64,000 bases of DNA from Wolinella sp052170135 (GCA_052170135.1 JBQNBC010000007.1:30498-94497); one strand, 5' to 3'; shown: positions 25,547 to 34,408, counted from the stretch's first letter. Notes: generated by a model from the letters alone, not told the origin. Numbers and translations are program-made.

Positions 25547-27586
25547 TTAAAACTTATACGCCACACTCATTTTGAAGTTTCGCCCAGCCTCCCAGTCTAT
25601 AGTAGGTCTCTCACCCTCATACTGCTCTATGCGTTGAGAGTGTGATGTGTAGGCTTTGTTAAAGGCATTGTAGATTCCAGCATTTAGCTCAAAGCCCTTA
25701 AACTGCCCACTAGCAGGTGCATAAGTAACATAAAAATCGTTTACTGCATAGCTTGGCATTGAGACGATTGTATCGCTGTTTGACGAGGCAGTATCTTCAC
25801 CACCCATATACATGAGACGATAGCCAAGTAGCACGCCATAACTTGGGAGCACATACTCGGCATTAAATGTATATTTGTCACCTTGATCACGATAACCTAA
25901 TACATATGATGAACGATATCCAGCACCAGATTTAAGCCTGTCTGTATAGTCAATATCCTGATGCGCGTAACTAGCACTCAGGCGTATATTTTTAATATTA
26001 AGCCTAGCTAGAAGCTCTATTCCATCAATTTTTGCTCCTCCGATATTCATACGCTGCACATGAGAGCCACCACTTCCTCGCTTTATCTCATCATCAATTA
26101 GATTCTCATATTCTGCTTGATAGTACTTCGCTACAAAGCTATACGAAGAATCCGCATCAATCCTACCGTAGAATCGCGCACCAAGCTCGTAATTCTCGCC
26201 TGTTGTAGCCTTTAAATTATCATCTGCTACGTATTTTGATATTGCACCCGCGCCAGCCATACCACTCGCGTAGATAGACTGCATAATATCTGGACCACGG
26301 AACACCTTCGCATAACTCGTAAATAACGTAATAGACTCAGTTGCATCATAACTCAACGCTATTGCCGGGCTAATCTCATTAAACTTCTGTTTATGAGCTT
26401 GCACATTTACACCACTACCATGATATGTATTTAGCTCATGTCGATCATATCTCACACCTGGCGTGAGCTTAACGCCACTACTACCAAAACCAATCGCATC
26501 TTCAAGATAGATAGAATAGTTATCCACCTCTTCTGGACGGAGGTTATTTGGTTTATTGAAGCTCTCTGTGTTGTAAAACTCAATTCCATACTTTAATGTA
26601 TGAGCTAAACTCCCCGTCAAGAATCGACTCTTAGCCTTAGCATCAGCACCAAATGTCTCCACGCCCCACTTTTCTTTAACAATCTTTTTGCCATCAGCTG
26701 AGACTTTTTGGTGATTTGTACGATAGGCGGAGAGATCAAGATTTAGCAACTCGCTTGGAGTATAGCTATACTTGACAGTGGTTGTATCGCGCTCAAACTT
26801 CCTATCTTTTACATCTGCATTAGCAGCTAGCCAAGCACCAAACTCCGCACGGAATGGATACTTACCGTCATAGCGCATATGTTGATGTGATACGGCTAAT
26901 CGCCCAGAATCATGCACATCATAGCCAACTTTCAATAGATAGCTTAGGTCGTTACCATCATCGCCACCTATTTTCTTGCCATTACCACTTTTACCATTGC
27001 TATATCCCTTGTGGCTTACTGAGGCAAGTAAGTCAAGCCTATCAACAGGAATCGAATAGAAAGTGAAACTCTGCGAAAATTCATCATTGTTTGAACCGTA
27101 GCCTACTTTTACCTTTGCGCCTACATTCTGCCCCTGCTCTAGCAAATCCTTTGCATCAACGGTCCTGAAAGCAACCGAGCCTCCAAGCGCACCAGAGCCG
27201 CTAGTTACGGACTTTGCACCCACATCGACCTCTATTGCCTTGAGTAGCTCTGGATCTATAATCAGATTCCCACTGTGATGAAAGATATTTCCTTTTTGCT
27301 TAGCACCATCAATTGTAATATTTAGCCCATGATCAAGCACGCCACGTATTTGAATACGCTGATTCTGTCCATTTGTACCACCAACGTAAACACCAGGAAT
27401 ATCACGCAAAACATCACTTACAAGCCCGGCATTCACTCGGCTTACCTTGGTCTCGTCTATCACATAATCGTGTCCGCTATTAGCCGTAATAGATACTCTA
27501 TCTAGCGACGCACTCTCGCTCTTAGCGTGCGCTTGACTTAGCATTATAGTCGCTACAACTGCACCAAAAAGTCCTATTTTTTGCAT
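25547..27586 (-). CDS. TonB-dependent outer-membrane receptor (first of tandem pair)
   Basis: The 679-residue protein has a signal peptide (residues 1-21, ending MLSQAHA), a plug domain (about 25-150: VLRDIPGVYVGGTNGQNQRI, then IRGVLDHGLNITIDGAKQKG and GALGGSVAFRTVDA) and a beta-barrel ending DWEAGRNFKMSVAYKF with the C-terminal Phe needed for insertion. The sequence resembles haemoglobin/haem-type receptors. The usual FRAP and NPNL boxes appear only as altered forms (FRGPDIMQSIYASG; DDNLKATTGENYELG), so the ligand is open. Start: ATG at 27586 with AAAGGA upstream. It is a close paralogue of the gene at 27703-29739 and probably in the same operon. TonB energy could come from the TonB-like protein at 4692. 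Confidence 0.88.
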   Translation of the reverse strand: MQKIGLFGAVVATIMLSQAHAKSESASLDRVSITANSGHDYVIDETKVSRVNAGLVSDVLRDIPGVYVGGTNGQNQRIQIRGVLDHGLNITIDGAKQKGNIFHHSGNLIIDPELLKAIEVDVGAKSVTSGSGALGGSVAFRTVDAKDLLEQGQNVGAKVKVGYGSNNDEFSQSFTFYSIPVDRLDLLASVSHKGYSNGKSGNGKKIGGDDGNDLSYLLKVGYDVHDSGRLAVSHQHMRYDGKYPFRAEFGAWLAANADVKDRKFERDTTTVKYSYTPSELLNLDLSAYRTNHQKVSADGKKIVKEKWGVETFGADAKAKSRFLTGSLAHTLKYGIEFYNTESFNKPNNLRPEEVDNYSIYLEDAIGFGSSGVKLTPGVRYDRHELNTYHGSGVNVQAHKQKFNEISPAIALSYDATESITLFTSYAKVFRGPDIMQSIYASGMAGAGAISKYVADDNLKATTGENYELGARFYGRIDADSSYSFVAKYYQAEYENLIDDEIKRGSGGSHVQRMNIGGAKIDGIELLARLNIKNIRLSASYAHQDIDYTDRLKSGAGYRSSYVLGYRDQGDKYTFNAEYVLPSYGVLLGYRLMYMGGEDTASSNSDTIVSMPSYAVNDFYVTYAPASGQFKGFELNAGIYNAFNKAYTSHSQRIEQYEGERPTIDWEAGRNFKMSVAYKF

Positions 27587-27643
27587 ACAAAATCCTTTGT
27601 TAAATTTAAAAGTCGATAAGTTTCTAAAAACCGCAATAGAATC

Positions 27644-27671
27644 GTCGCTAGCTTAGGAGCTGGCTAGCGAC
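27644..27671. repeat. 9-bp inverted repeat between the two receptor genes
   Basis: GTCGCTAGC (27644-27652) and GCTAGCGAC (27663-27671) form a perfect stem with a 10-base loop in the 116-base gap between the tandem receptors. It could end or attenuate transcription from the upstream receptor. No T-run follows on the minus strand. Confidence 0.5.
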
Positions 27672-27702
27672 ATAAAAAGGAGCAAAAAGAAAATGCTTGA
27701 AA

Positions 27703-29739
27703 CTAGAATTTATATGAGACATTCACTTTGAAGTTTCGTCCTGATTCCCAGTCGATGGTTGTGCTGTCGCCTGTGTACTGGGCTACACGCTGTGAATGTG
27801 AGGCGTAAGCGCGATCAAAGAGATTGTAGATTCCTGCGTTTATCTCAAAGCCTTTAAATCGTCCTTCGCTTGGAGAATATGTAACATAAATATCATTTAC
27901 CGCATAGCTCGGCATTTTTACATCTGTATCATTGCCAGCGGAGATGACATTTCTAGAGTCAAAAAATAGCAAGCTGTATCCAAGCACTAAATCCCAATCA
28001 AGCACTGCATACTCGGCATTAAATGTATATTTGTCGCCTTGGTCACGGTAGCCAATGAAGTTTGATGTGAGATAGCTTGCGCCACTTTTTACACGATTCT
28101 TGTAATCCACTTTTTGATGAGTATAGCCAGCAGATAGGCTGAGCTCAGATACACTTAACGTCCCATAAAGCTCAACACCATCAATAGTCGCATCACCAGT
28201 ATTAATTCTCATAAGGGTGTTGCTAGATGCAACCCTATAGTCGTCTTTGAATAGATTCTCATAGTCTGTGCGATAGTATTTTACTGTTAGACCAACCGAT
28301 GAGTTATCACTGATTCTTCCCTTGTAGCGTCCGCCAATCTCATAAGAATCGCCAGTGGTTGGCTTGAGACTATTGTTACCTTTGTATTTGATTTGACCTG
28401 CGCGATTACTACCTGATGCATACATAGATTCGATGACATCTGGACCTTTAAAGACCTTTGCATAGCTAGCAAACGCCCCAAACCCTCTGCCAAAGTCATA
28501 ATCAAGCGCAACTGCTGGGCTGACTTTATCAAAATCATATGTGTAATCTCGTACAGCCGAGCCACTGCCATCAAATGTATCTAGCTCATGTTTCTCGTAT
28601 CGCACACCAGGGATTACAGTCAAGCCACTAGATCCGACTTTAATAGAATCCTCAAGGTATAGAGATAGGTTTTTGACATCTTCTGGTCTAGTATTTGTCG
28701 GAGCACTTGAGTTCTCGCTTGTATAAGTCTCTATACCATATCTAAATGTATGACCAAACATGCCAGTTGCAACTTTACTCTTTGCTTTAGCACCGATTCC
28801 TTGTGTCTCTACAGCCCGCTCACTGTCACCAGAAACACGCGCATGCTTTGTGTTATAACCAGATAATTCTAGGTTTAGTAGCTCGTTTGGATTATAGTTG
28901 TACTTAATAGTAGTTGTATCACGCTCATACTTTGTATCAGATGTAAGATTGTTACCATCAGTGTGCCATGAGCCAAACTCTGCTCGCATAGGATACAGAC
29001 CTTTAAAGTGTGTATGCTGGTGAGAAGCAGAAATCTTGTGCGCATCAAGGAATCTATAGCCGACTTTAAATAGATAGCTTAGGTCATTGCCATTATCGCC
29101 ACCAATTTTCTTATCATTGCCGCTTTTGCCATAGCCGTAGCTCTTGTGATTTGCAGCAGCTAGGACGTCTAGATTTTCAACCGGAATCGCATATACCATC
29201 AACCCTTGTGAAAATTCATCATTGTTTGAAGCAAAGCCGGTGCGGATTTTTGCGCCGATTCTTTGTCCATTTTCTAGAAGATCGCTCGCCTCAACAGTTT
29301 TAAACGCTACAGAACCGCCAAGTGCGCCAGAGCCACTAGTTACAGAACGCGCACCCGCCTCAACTTCGATAGCCTTGATTAGATCTGGATCGATAATGAG
29401 ATCAGCATTGTGGTGGAATGTATTTCCATTTTGCTTTGCACCATCAATAGTGATATTTAGACCACGATCGCTCACGCCTCTCATGTAGATTTTTTGGTTT
29501 GCACCATTTGTTCCACCGACATAAACGCCAGGAACATCACGCAAAACATCTTTTACAAGCCCAGCATTTCTCGTCGTGATTTTCAGATCATCGACATTAG
29601 AGTAGCCACCACCAGTTGAGGTAATCTCAACCTTACTAAGAGAAGCAGCCGCCCCTCCCTCCATTGCATTAGCGATACCAGCGCCACTTATAAATAGTGC
29701 TGCTACTGCAGAGATTTTGACTGCTTTATCAAATCTCAT
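27703..29739 (-). CDS. TonB-dependent outer-membrane receptor (second of tandem pair)
   Basis: I take the ATG at 29739 (MRFDKAVKISAVAALFISG) with AGGAG upstream; the open frame upstream to 29790 lies over the palindrome and is not needed. The 678-residue protein has a signal peptide ending near SGAGIANA, a plug with VLRDVPGVYVGGTNGANQKI and GVSDRGLNITIDGAKQNG, and a barrel ending DWESGRNFKVNVSYKF. It aligns along its whole length with the next gene downstream; the plug is nearly identical and the outer-loop regions differ more, as expected for duplicated receptors with different ligands. The FRAP-like box is FKGPDVIESMYASG and the NPNL-like box NNSLKPTTGDSYEIG. It is the first gene of the pair, so regulation probably acts at the palindrome 29778-29803. 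Confidence 0.88.
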   Translation of the reverse strand: MRFDKAVKISAVAALFISGAGIANAMEGGAAASLSKVEITSTGGGYSNVDDLKITTRNAGLVKDVLRDVPGVYVGGTNGANQKIYMRGVSDRGLNITIDGAKQNGNTFHHNADLIIDPDLIKAIEVEAGARSVTSGSGALGGSVAFKTVEASDLLENGQRIGAKIRTGFASNNDEFSQGLMVYAIPVENLDVLAAANHKSYGYGKSGNDKKIGGDNGNDLSYLFKVGYRFLDAHKISASHQHTHFKGLYPMRAEFGSWHTDGNNLTSDTKYERDTTTIKYNYNPNELLNLELSGYNTKHARVSGDSERAVETQGIGAKAKSKVATGMFGHTFRYGIETYTSENSSAPTNTRPEDVKNLSLYLEDSIKVGSSGLTVIPGVRYEKHELDTFDGSGSAVRDYTYDFDKVSPAVALDYDFGRGFGAFASYAKVFKGPDVIESMYASGSNRAGQIKYKGNNSLKPTTGDSYEIGGRYKGRISDNSSVGLTVKYYRTDYENLFKDDYRVASSNTLMRINTGDATIDGVELYGTLSVSELSLSAGYTHQKVDYKNRVKSGASYLTSNFIGYRDQGDKYTFNAEYAVLDWDLVLGYSLLFFDSRNVISAGNDTDVKMPSYAVNDIYVTYSPSEGRFKGFEINAGIYNLFDRAYASHSQRVAQYTGDSTTIDWESGRNFKVNVSYKF

Positions 29740-29777
29740 TAAAACTCCTAAAGACATATTAACCAGTACAAGCAAGC

Positions 29778-29803
29778 ATGATAGCAACAATTATTGCTAT
29801 CAT
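29778..29803. promoter_or_regulatory. 26-bp perfect palindrome upstream of the receptor operon
   Basis: ATGATAGCAA (29778-29787) and TTGCTATCAT (29794-29803) are exact 10-bp inverted arms around CAATTA, about 40 bases upstream of the receptor start at 29739. The symmetry and AT-rich centre suit a dimeric metalloregulator such as a Fur- or NikR-type protein. It does not match a standard Fur box well enough to name the regulator. Confidence 0.6.
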
Positions 29804-30278
29804 ATGTAACTGATGGCGCGAATACTACAATTTTAATATTTAATAAAAAATTAACAATCATTCTTAATATCTTAAACTTTTACAGAGAAGAATCCAAGCC
29901 AACATACATAATATTTACATTAGCTTATATCAAATATTTAAGCCACTCTTGCTCGTTGCTTAAGACAATAGATGCCTTATAGCTCTATTGTGCAAGCACG
30001 GTCTTAATAAACCAATCGCATGTTTTCACAAATACTAAAAACATTCAGTCAAAAAATAGTTGAGAATAAAATTATTATTTTATTGAAGAAACTTACAATA
30101 CAGCAACCAAGCAAAGGTCATCGTGTAAAAACAGTAAAAGAAAAGCTTCGTGAAGATTTAAAATATTAAAAAGAAGAGAATCGAGAGTTGGATTCCAACT
30201 GCATAACAGAGAATCTAAAAAATAAACCATAATCTAGCCAAGGAGCACAAAAGGCTCGCTTTGTGCTAGATTCTTTGA
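29804..30278. other. AT-rich intergenic stretch with a 49-codon ORF of unknown origin
   Basis: The plus-strand frame 30020-30169 begins with an ATG and gives 49 residues with a basic, helical C-terminus (PSKGHRVKTVKEKLREDLKY). After the stop the same frame continues with another charged stretch (KEENRELDSNCITENLKNKP) to a second stop at about 30231. This looks like the tail of a decayed coiled-coil gene, but there is no good ribosome-binding site and I recognise no family. The rest holds nothing identifiable except the hairpin at 30244. Confidence 0.3.
30244..30267 (-). terminator. Hairpin after tupA
   Basis: AGCACAAA (30244-30251) and TTTGTGCT (30260-30267) form an 8-bp stem with an 8-base loop, 12 bases beyond the tupA stop codon. 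No T-run follows, so it may be a weak terminator or an mRNA-stabilising hairpin. Confidence 0.45.
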
Positions 30279-31151
30279 CTACTTACGTGTATTTGCGTCA
30301 GGTGTAAACAGCTGCTTATAAAGTAGCTTAAAGCCGCCAATAGCCTCTTGACCATTATTAGAAGTTACCCAATTAATAAACTGCTTTGCACCCTCATAGT
30401 CTGCCTTTGGGCATCGCTCAGGGTTGACCGCCATCACAGAGTAGAAGTTCTTAAGCGTATCATCACCCTCTAGCACGATTACAAGTGGTGGGTTCCCCTT
30501 GTGATTTGCCTCGTATTTAATAAATGTCCCACGATCTGTAAGCGTCAAGCCTTTTTGCTCCTCAGCCACATTGATAGTTGCTAGCATACCTTGTCCAGCC
30601 TCTATATACCAAGATTCTTTCTCTGGCACTTTGCCAATTGCCTTATTCCATACATCGCGCTCTTTATTGTGTGTACCAGACTTATCACCACGACTTACAA
30701 ACTTAATCTTCTCCTGCTCAACAACCTTAAACACGTCTGCTACGCTCTTCCCAGAGAATCGCGCCTTCATATCTGGCGTACCAATAACGACAAAATCATT
30801 GTACATAACCGGCTTTCTATCTACGCCAAAGCCGTTTTTCACATACTCTTTCTCAGCTTTCGGAGAGTGTACAAAAAGCACATCAGCATCGCAATTTTCA
30901 CCAAGTTTTAACGCAGCACCAGTACCCACTGCAACCCATTTTAAATCCACACCCGTTTCATTTTTGTACATCATAGCAAGCACATCTAATAAACCAGTAT
31001 TATCTGTACTAGTCGTTGTCGCCATTCTTAGCGATTTTTCTCCTGGCGTTACACCAGCCGCACTCTTAAATTCTGACGCACCAAGGCTCACGCTAGCTGC
31101 AAGCAGGGCAATAAATACTTTACCTTTTAAGCCAGTTTTCACTGAAAACAT
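30279..31151 (-). CDS. tupA: Tungstate ABC transporter, substrate-binding protein
   Basis: The ATG at 31151 has AAGGA seven bases upstream and gives a clean signal peptide (MFSVKTGLKGKVFIALLAAS, cleaved near SLGA). The 290-residue protein shows the TupA/WtpA-like oxyanion pattern: LRMATTTSTDNTGLLDVLA (the TTTS anion loop), WVAVGTGAALKLGENCDADV, LFVHSP, YNDFVVIG, FVSRGDKSGTHNKE and GTFIKYEANH. It binds tungstate, possibly molybdate, in the periplasm. The GTGAALKLGE...DVLFVHSP stretch is typical of TupA rather than ModA. Tungsten or molybdenum would serve pterin enzymes such as formate dehydrogenase. It is divergent from tupB. Confidence 0.85.
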   Translation of the reverse strand: MFSVKTGLKGKVFIALLAASVSLGASEFKSAAGVTPGEKSLRMATTTSTDNTGLLDVLAMMYKNETGVDLKWVAVGTGAALKLGENCDADVLFVHSPKAEKEYVKNGFGVDRKPVMYNDFVVIGTPDMKARFSGKSVADVFKVVEQEKIKFVSRGDKSGTHNKERDVWNKAIGKVPEKESWYIEAGQGMLATINVAEEQKGLTLTDRGTFIKYEANHKGNPPLVIVLEGDDTLKNFYSVMAVNPERCPKADYEGAKQFINWVTSNNGQEAIGGFKLLYKQLFTPDANTRK

Positions 31152-31245
31152 TAAATAATCCTTCATTATAATTTTTTTTAATAGCGCGAAATTATTACCG
31201 CACAATGTTTAAATATAAATTATCCTTTTTGCATAAGGCGTACTT

Positions 31246-32028
31246 TTGGACTTCATCACACAAGGCTTGCTAGAGGCTCTATTTTTATTATGGAACCTAG
31301 ACCCAGAGACCACTTCGGCAATAGAGATAACAATAAAAAGCTCTACATTATCGATTTTATGCGCACTTATCATTGGTCTGCCAATAGGTTTTGCGCTTGG
31401 TTATTTTAACTTCCCAGGACGCAAGATTCTCCGTCTAATATCAGATACACTGCTTGCGATTCCCACAGTTGTGGTCGGGCTAATAGTCTATGCATTCATC
31501 TCTTATCGAGGTCCACTTGGAGAATACGCCCTACTCTACACGCTAGAGGGAATCGTAATTGGTCAGACGCTACTAGCACTACCTATTATTATCTCGCTTA
31601 CAGCCAGCACCATCGAGGGTATGGATAGGAAACTTTACCTAACACTACTATCTTTCCATCTCACACCGCTTGCAATGATGAAGAGTGTAGCTTGGGAGCT
31701 ACGTCATACACTAGTAGCAGTCATAGTCACTGCCTATGGGCGCGTGGTAGCCGAAGTGGGTGTAGCGATGATGATAGGCGGTAATATCAAGTGGAATACA
31801 CGTACTATCACTACAGCTATTTCACTCGAGACAAGCAAAGGCGAATTTGCAATGGGAATCGCGCTTGGAGTGGTACTGATCTCCATAGCATTTAGCGTCA
31901 ATCTCATGCTGTTTTTTCTAAAAAACGCTCAAAAGGCTAGGTATGCCACAGCTATATACGATATCAAATCTACGAAAAATTTATCAAAAAAAGCCTGTCC
32001 TAGAGATCACAAATTTAAGAATCGATGA
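31246..32028 (+). CDS. tupB: Tungstate ABC transporter, permease
   Basis: The start is a TTG at 31246 with AAGG seven bases upstream (no ATG is available). The 260-residue protein has about five membrane segments and the permease EAA loop region AYGRVVAEVGVAMMIGGNIKWNTRT, which is characteristic of TupB/PstC-like permeases. The last 28 residues (from about 31943) lie in the overlap with tupC and look like read-through in the wrong frame (KSTKNLSKKACPRDHKFKNR), longer than I expect for TupB. Loss of an original stop codon near 31943 is possible. Activity is probably unaffected because the membrane part is complete. Confidence 0.85.
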   Translation: MDFITQGLLEALFLLWNLDPETTSAIEITIKSSTLSILCALIIGLPIGFALGYFNFPGRKILRLISDTLLAIPTVVVGLIVYAFISYRGPLGEYALLYTLEGIVIGQTLLALPIIISLTASTIEGMDRKLYLTLLSFHLTPLAMMKSVAWELRHTLVAVIVTAYGRVVAEVGVAMMIGGNIKWNTRTITTAISLETSKGEFAMGIALGVVLISIAFSVNLMLFFLKNAQKARYATAIYDIKSTKNLSKKACPRDHKFKNR

Positions 32029-32986
32029 AGGCGAAATAATCGGACTAATAGGTGCAAATGGCAGTGAAAAAAGCACACTCTTGCGCCATTTAGCACTATT
32101 AGAATCAAGCGAAAAAGGCGAGCTTCTCTACAAGGGCGAAAGCACAGATTCTATCTCACTTAACAAAAAGCGTGAAATCTCGATTCTTCTCCCAGAGCCA
32201 TATCTATTAAAGCGTAGTGTGCGCGAAAATCTACTTTATGGACTGAAGGTTCGTGGCGAAAAGCTAGACAAAACCACTCTAGAAGAACGACTAGATGAGG
32301 CGCTAACGCTTGTTGGACTTCAAAGCTCAAAATTTCTACACCGCGCGTGGCACGAACTCTCAAGTGGCGAAACGCAACGCGTAGCATTTGCAAGTCGCCT
32401 CATGCTCCGACCAAAAACACTGCTGCTTGATGAGCCCACAAACAGCCTCGATTTTAGCGGAATTCCTCAGTTTTCAAAGGCAATTTTGCACGCACACAAA
32501 GAGTGGGGCACCACGGTCATCATCGCTAGCCACGATCTAGTCTGGCTCAGCCAACTAGCTACGCGTCAAATAGGACTTCACTTCGGACGACTGATGGAAT
32601 TCTCCAGTGAGAATCTAATCCTAGGTGAATGGGAGAGGTGCGATTCTAGGCTTGTTTATCATTTTAGCGATTCTCAAAAAATAAGCCTACCAAACACGCA
32701 CAAAATAGGTCCAAAACGAGGAATCGCTATCAATCCTCGCGCTCTGAAAATCTCTCAAAAAGAGCCCACACGCGAAGAATCCAAAATCACACTAAAAGCT
32801 CGCATCTCATCTGTATCGCATCTAAAACAGAGTGATGAAATCGCACTAAAACTGTCAATAGGCGCGCAAACACTAGAAGCAATCATGGATATGGAAAAAT
32901 TTAAAAGTGCACCAATGCTACCAGCATGCGAAGTCTTTATATCCATTGATGAAAATGAGATTAAGACACCATGGAGCGATGGCTAA
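31943..32986 (+). CDS. tupC: Tungstate ABC transporter ATPase with altered Walker A motif
   Basis: The 347-residue ATPase starts at an ATG preceded by AAGGCTAGG and overlaps tupB by 86 bases. The P-loop reads GANGSEKSTLL (residues 37-47): the last Gly of GxxGxGK[ST] is Glu42 (codon GAA at 32066-32068, one base from GGA). That Gly is nearly invariant, so ATP binding may be impaired. Other ABC motifs are normal: signature LSSGETQRVAFASRL, Walker B TLLLDEPTNSLD and H-loop IIASHD. After about residue 215 there is a TOBE-like C-terminal region (LKARISSVSHLKQSDEIALKL). It may be inactive, a tolerated variant, or a sequencing error. Confidence 0.85.
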   Translation: MPQLYTISNLRKIYQKKPVLEITNLRIDEGEIIGLIGANGSEKSTLLRHLALLESSEKGELLYKGESTDSISLNKKREISILLPEPYLLKRSVRENLLYGLKVRGEKLDKTTLEERLDEALTLVGLQSSKFLHRAWHELSSGETQRVAFASRLMLRPKTLLLDEPTNSLDFSGIPQFSKAILHAHKEWGTTVIIASHDLVWLSQLATRQIGLHFGRLMEFSSENLILGEWERCDSRLVYHFSDSQKISLPNTHKIGPKRGIAINPRALKISQKEPTREESKITLKARISSVSHLKQSDEIALKLSIGAQTLEAIMDMEKFKSAPMLPACEVFISIDENEIKTPWSDG

Positions 32987-33365
32987 TTAACTTTTACAAT
33001 TTTACGCTTGTTTTTTAAGAATCGTAATCACGAATATTCTGGTTGGCTTCATACCGCAAGATATTTTATGCCTTTGCTTAGACAAAAGCAGATACGTCTC
33101 CTGTCATCATAAACGCTCCGTGCCATATTGCTTTTTGCACCTCTTTTGTAACCAAAAAGTGCTTGATTATCGATATTTGTAAACATTTTAACTATTACAG
33201 AGAAAATTAAAAAAGTATTAAAAGCAATTAATGATTATCTCATTATAAATGGTTTATTACGCAGCGGAGTGCGCGACAAAGCAAGAGAGGCTTTAAGCAA
33301 GGTATTGACACGCAATAATAAGACAGAATCTATCTGCACATTGCGCCCAATAAACAATAGAAGTG
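32987..33365. other. Intergenic stretch, possible decayed ORF
   Basis: About 380 bases lie between tupC and the 3' end of the coiled-coil gene. A plus-strand frame from about 33155 stays open to 33416 without an ATG (ITEKIKKVLKAINDYLIING, then SGVRDKAREALSKVL), running into the end of the opposite-strand gene. It has coding-like composition but no start or known family. No terminator or RNA gene is clear. Confidence 0.3.
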
Positions 33366-33887
33366 CTAACTGTTATCAATATTTGCAAGCTTCAGCGTGA
33401 ATTCCACCTCGCCTTTGCCGATTCTTAGCTCCTTGGCTATCGCATCAATACTCCAGCCATCTTTAAACATGCCAAGAATTCTCCCCTCATCAACGCCATT
33501 TGGACTGCTAGGAAAGTAGCCAAGCTCCTTTACTCTCTCATCTAGCCCCATTATCTTATCCTCGAGTCTCTCGTGCAACTCCTCAATTCTTGTCTCTATT
33601 TGTGATATAGCTCGGCGATTCTTAGTCGCTTCTGCATCTAAAATTCCTTTTATCTCTTCATGCAACTCATCGCGCGCCCTGCTCTGTTCCGCTAGTGTCT
33701 CAGCCTCGTCATCTTTTAGCTTTTTCTGAAGGCGATAGAGCTGCTTATTTAGCTCTTCTATTGACTTTTCAAAGCTCCTTAATCGCTTTGAAGTCTCGAC
33801 ATCTTTTATGTAAAAATAGGCAATAATCAAAAGTGCGATAAGTCCTGCTCCACCGCCTAGCACCCATGTCAAATCCCACTCAATCAT
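33366..33887 (-). CDS. Membrane-anchored coiled-coil protein, unknown function
   Basis: The 173-residue protein has one N-terminal membrane segment (about residues 8-27, WVLGGGAGLIALLIIAYFYI) and a long charged coiled coil (about 32-120). A short C-terminal domain, GRILGMFKDGWSIDAIAKEL followed by RIGKGEVEFTLKLA, looks like a small helix-turn-helix of the DUF6115/resolvase-like kind. The ATG overlaps the stop of the upstream gene (ATGA) and has a strong GGGAGG site. Similar proteins occur across Campylobacterota in this location; function unknown. A scaffolding role is only a guess from shape. Confidence 0.6.
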   Translation of the reverse strand: MIEWDLTWVLGGGAGLIALLIIAYFYIKDVETSKRLRSFEKSIEELNKQLYRLQKKLKDDEAETLAEQSRARDELHEEIKGILDAEATKNRRAISQIETRIEELHERLEDKIMGLDERVKELGYFPSSPNGVDEGRILGMFKDGWSIDAIAKELRIGKGEVEFTLKLANIDNS

Positions 33888-34408
33888 GCCTCTCCCCTCC
33901 CTTCTCGTATCATCGCGCGCTCACGCGAGGCGATATACGTATCCCACTCACGTTGGTCTTTGTCATGGATTCTTGTTATTTTGGCAACTTTCACATCGAG
34001 TGCGCTAAAAAATATAGGCACGATTCTCTGTGGAAAAACAGGTAAATTTATCCGCCCATAATACTGCACCCCGGGAGAGAATCGCTCCTCTTGCATCACT
34101 ATCGCGCTATGCCCCATAGCATCAACTCCACCTTTATGGCAAAGGGTTGGATACTCGCGAGTCTCATTTTGCAAAAGTCTAGTAAGAGTATCAATTTTAT
34201 GATGCAACGCTACAAGAAGCTTTAACGTCAAATCGTCACTATTTCGATTCTCGCCCTTTGCCTTTGCTATACGTAGCCACTGCCCAAGCGGATCATCCTC
34301 AAGATCAGAAAGAAGCAAAAACTCGCGCTCAAACGCCTCACTGCGCGCTCCATACTCCTCCCACTCAAGCTCCAGCGGAACACGGACTATCCTACCTAGC
34401 TCTCTCAT
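33884..34408 (-). CDS. Conserved Campylobacterota protein, unknown function
   Basis: I prefer the ATG at 34408, overlapping the stop of the prenyltransferase gene; an open frame extends to 34429. The 174-residue soluble protein has an acidic N-terminal half (EFLLLSDLEDDPLGQWLRIA, then LKLLVALHHKIDTLTRLLQN). A beta-rich C-terminal half, GVQYYGRINLPVFPQRIVPI followed by VAKITRIHDKDQREWDTYIA, has the feel of a PilZ-type barrel, but the RxxxR and D/NxSxxG motifs of PilZ are not visible. It is between the prenyltransferase and the coiled-coil gene with overlapping ends, so co-expressed. I cannot give a function. Confidence 0.6.
   Translation of the reverse strand: MRELGRIVRVPLELEWEEYGARSEAFEREFLLLSDLEDDPLGQWLRIAKAKGENRNSDDLTLKLLVALHHKIDTLTRLLQNETREYPTLCHKGGVDAMGHSAIVMQEERFSPGVQYYGRINLPVFPQRIVPIFFSALDVKVAKITRIHDKDQREWDTYIASRERAMIREGRGEA

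Noticed and set aside
25547..29739. Naming the two receptors as haem receptors (HmuR/ChuA)
   Set aside because: FRAP and NPNL boxes are altered, and haem-use genes are not adjacent; ligand left open.
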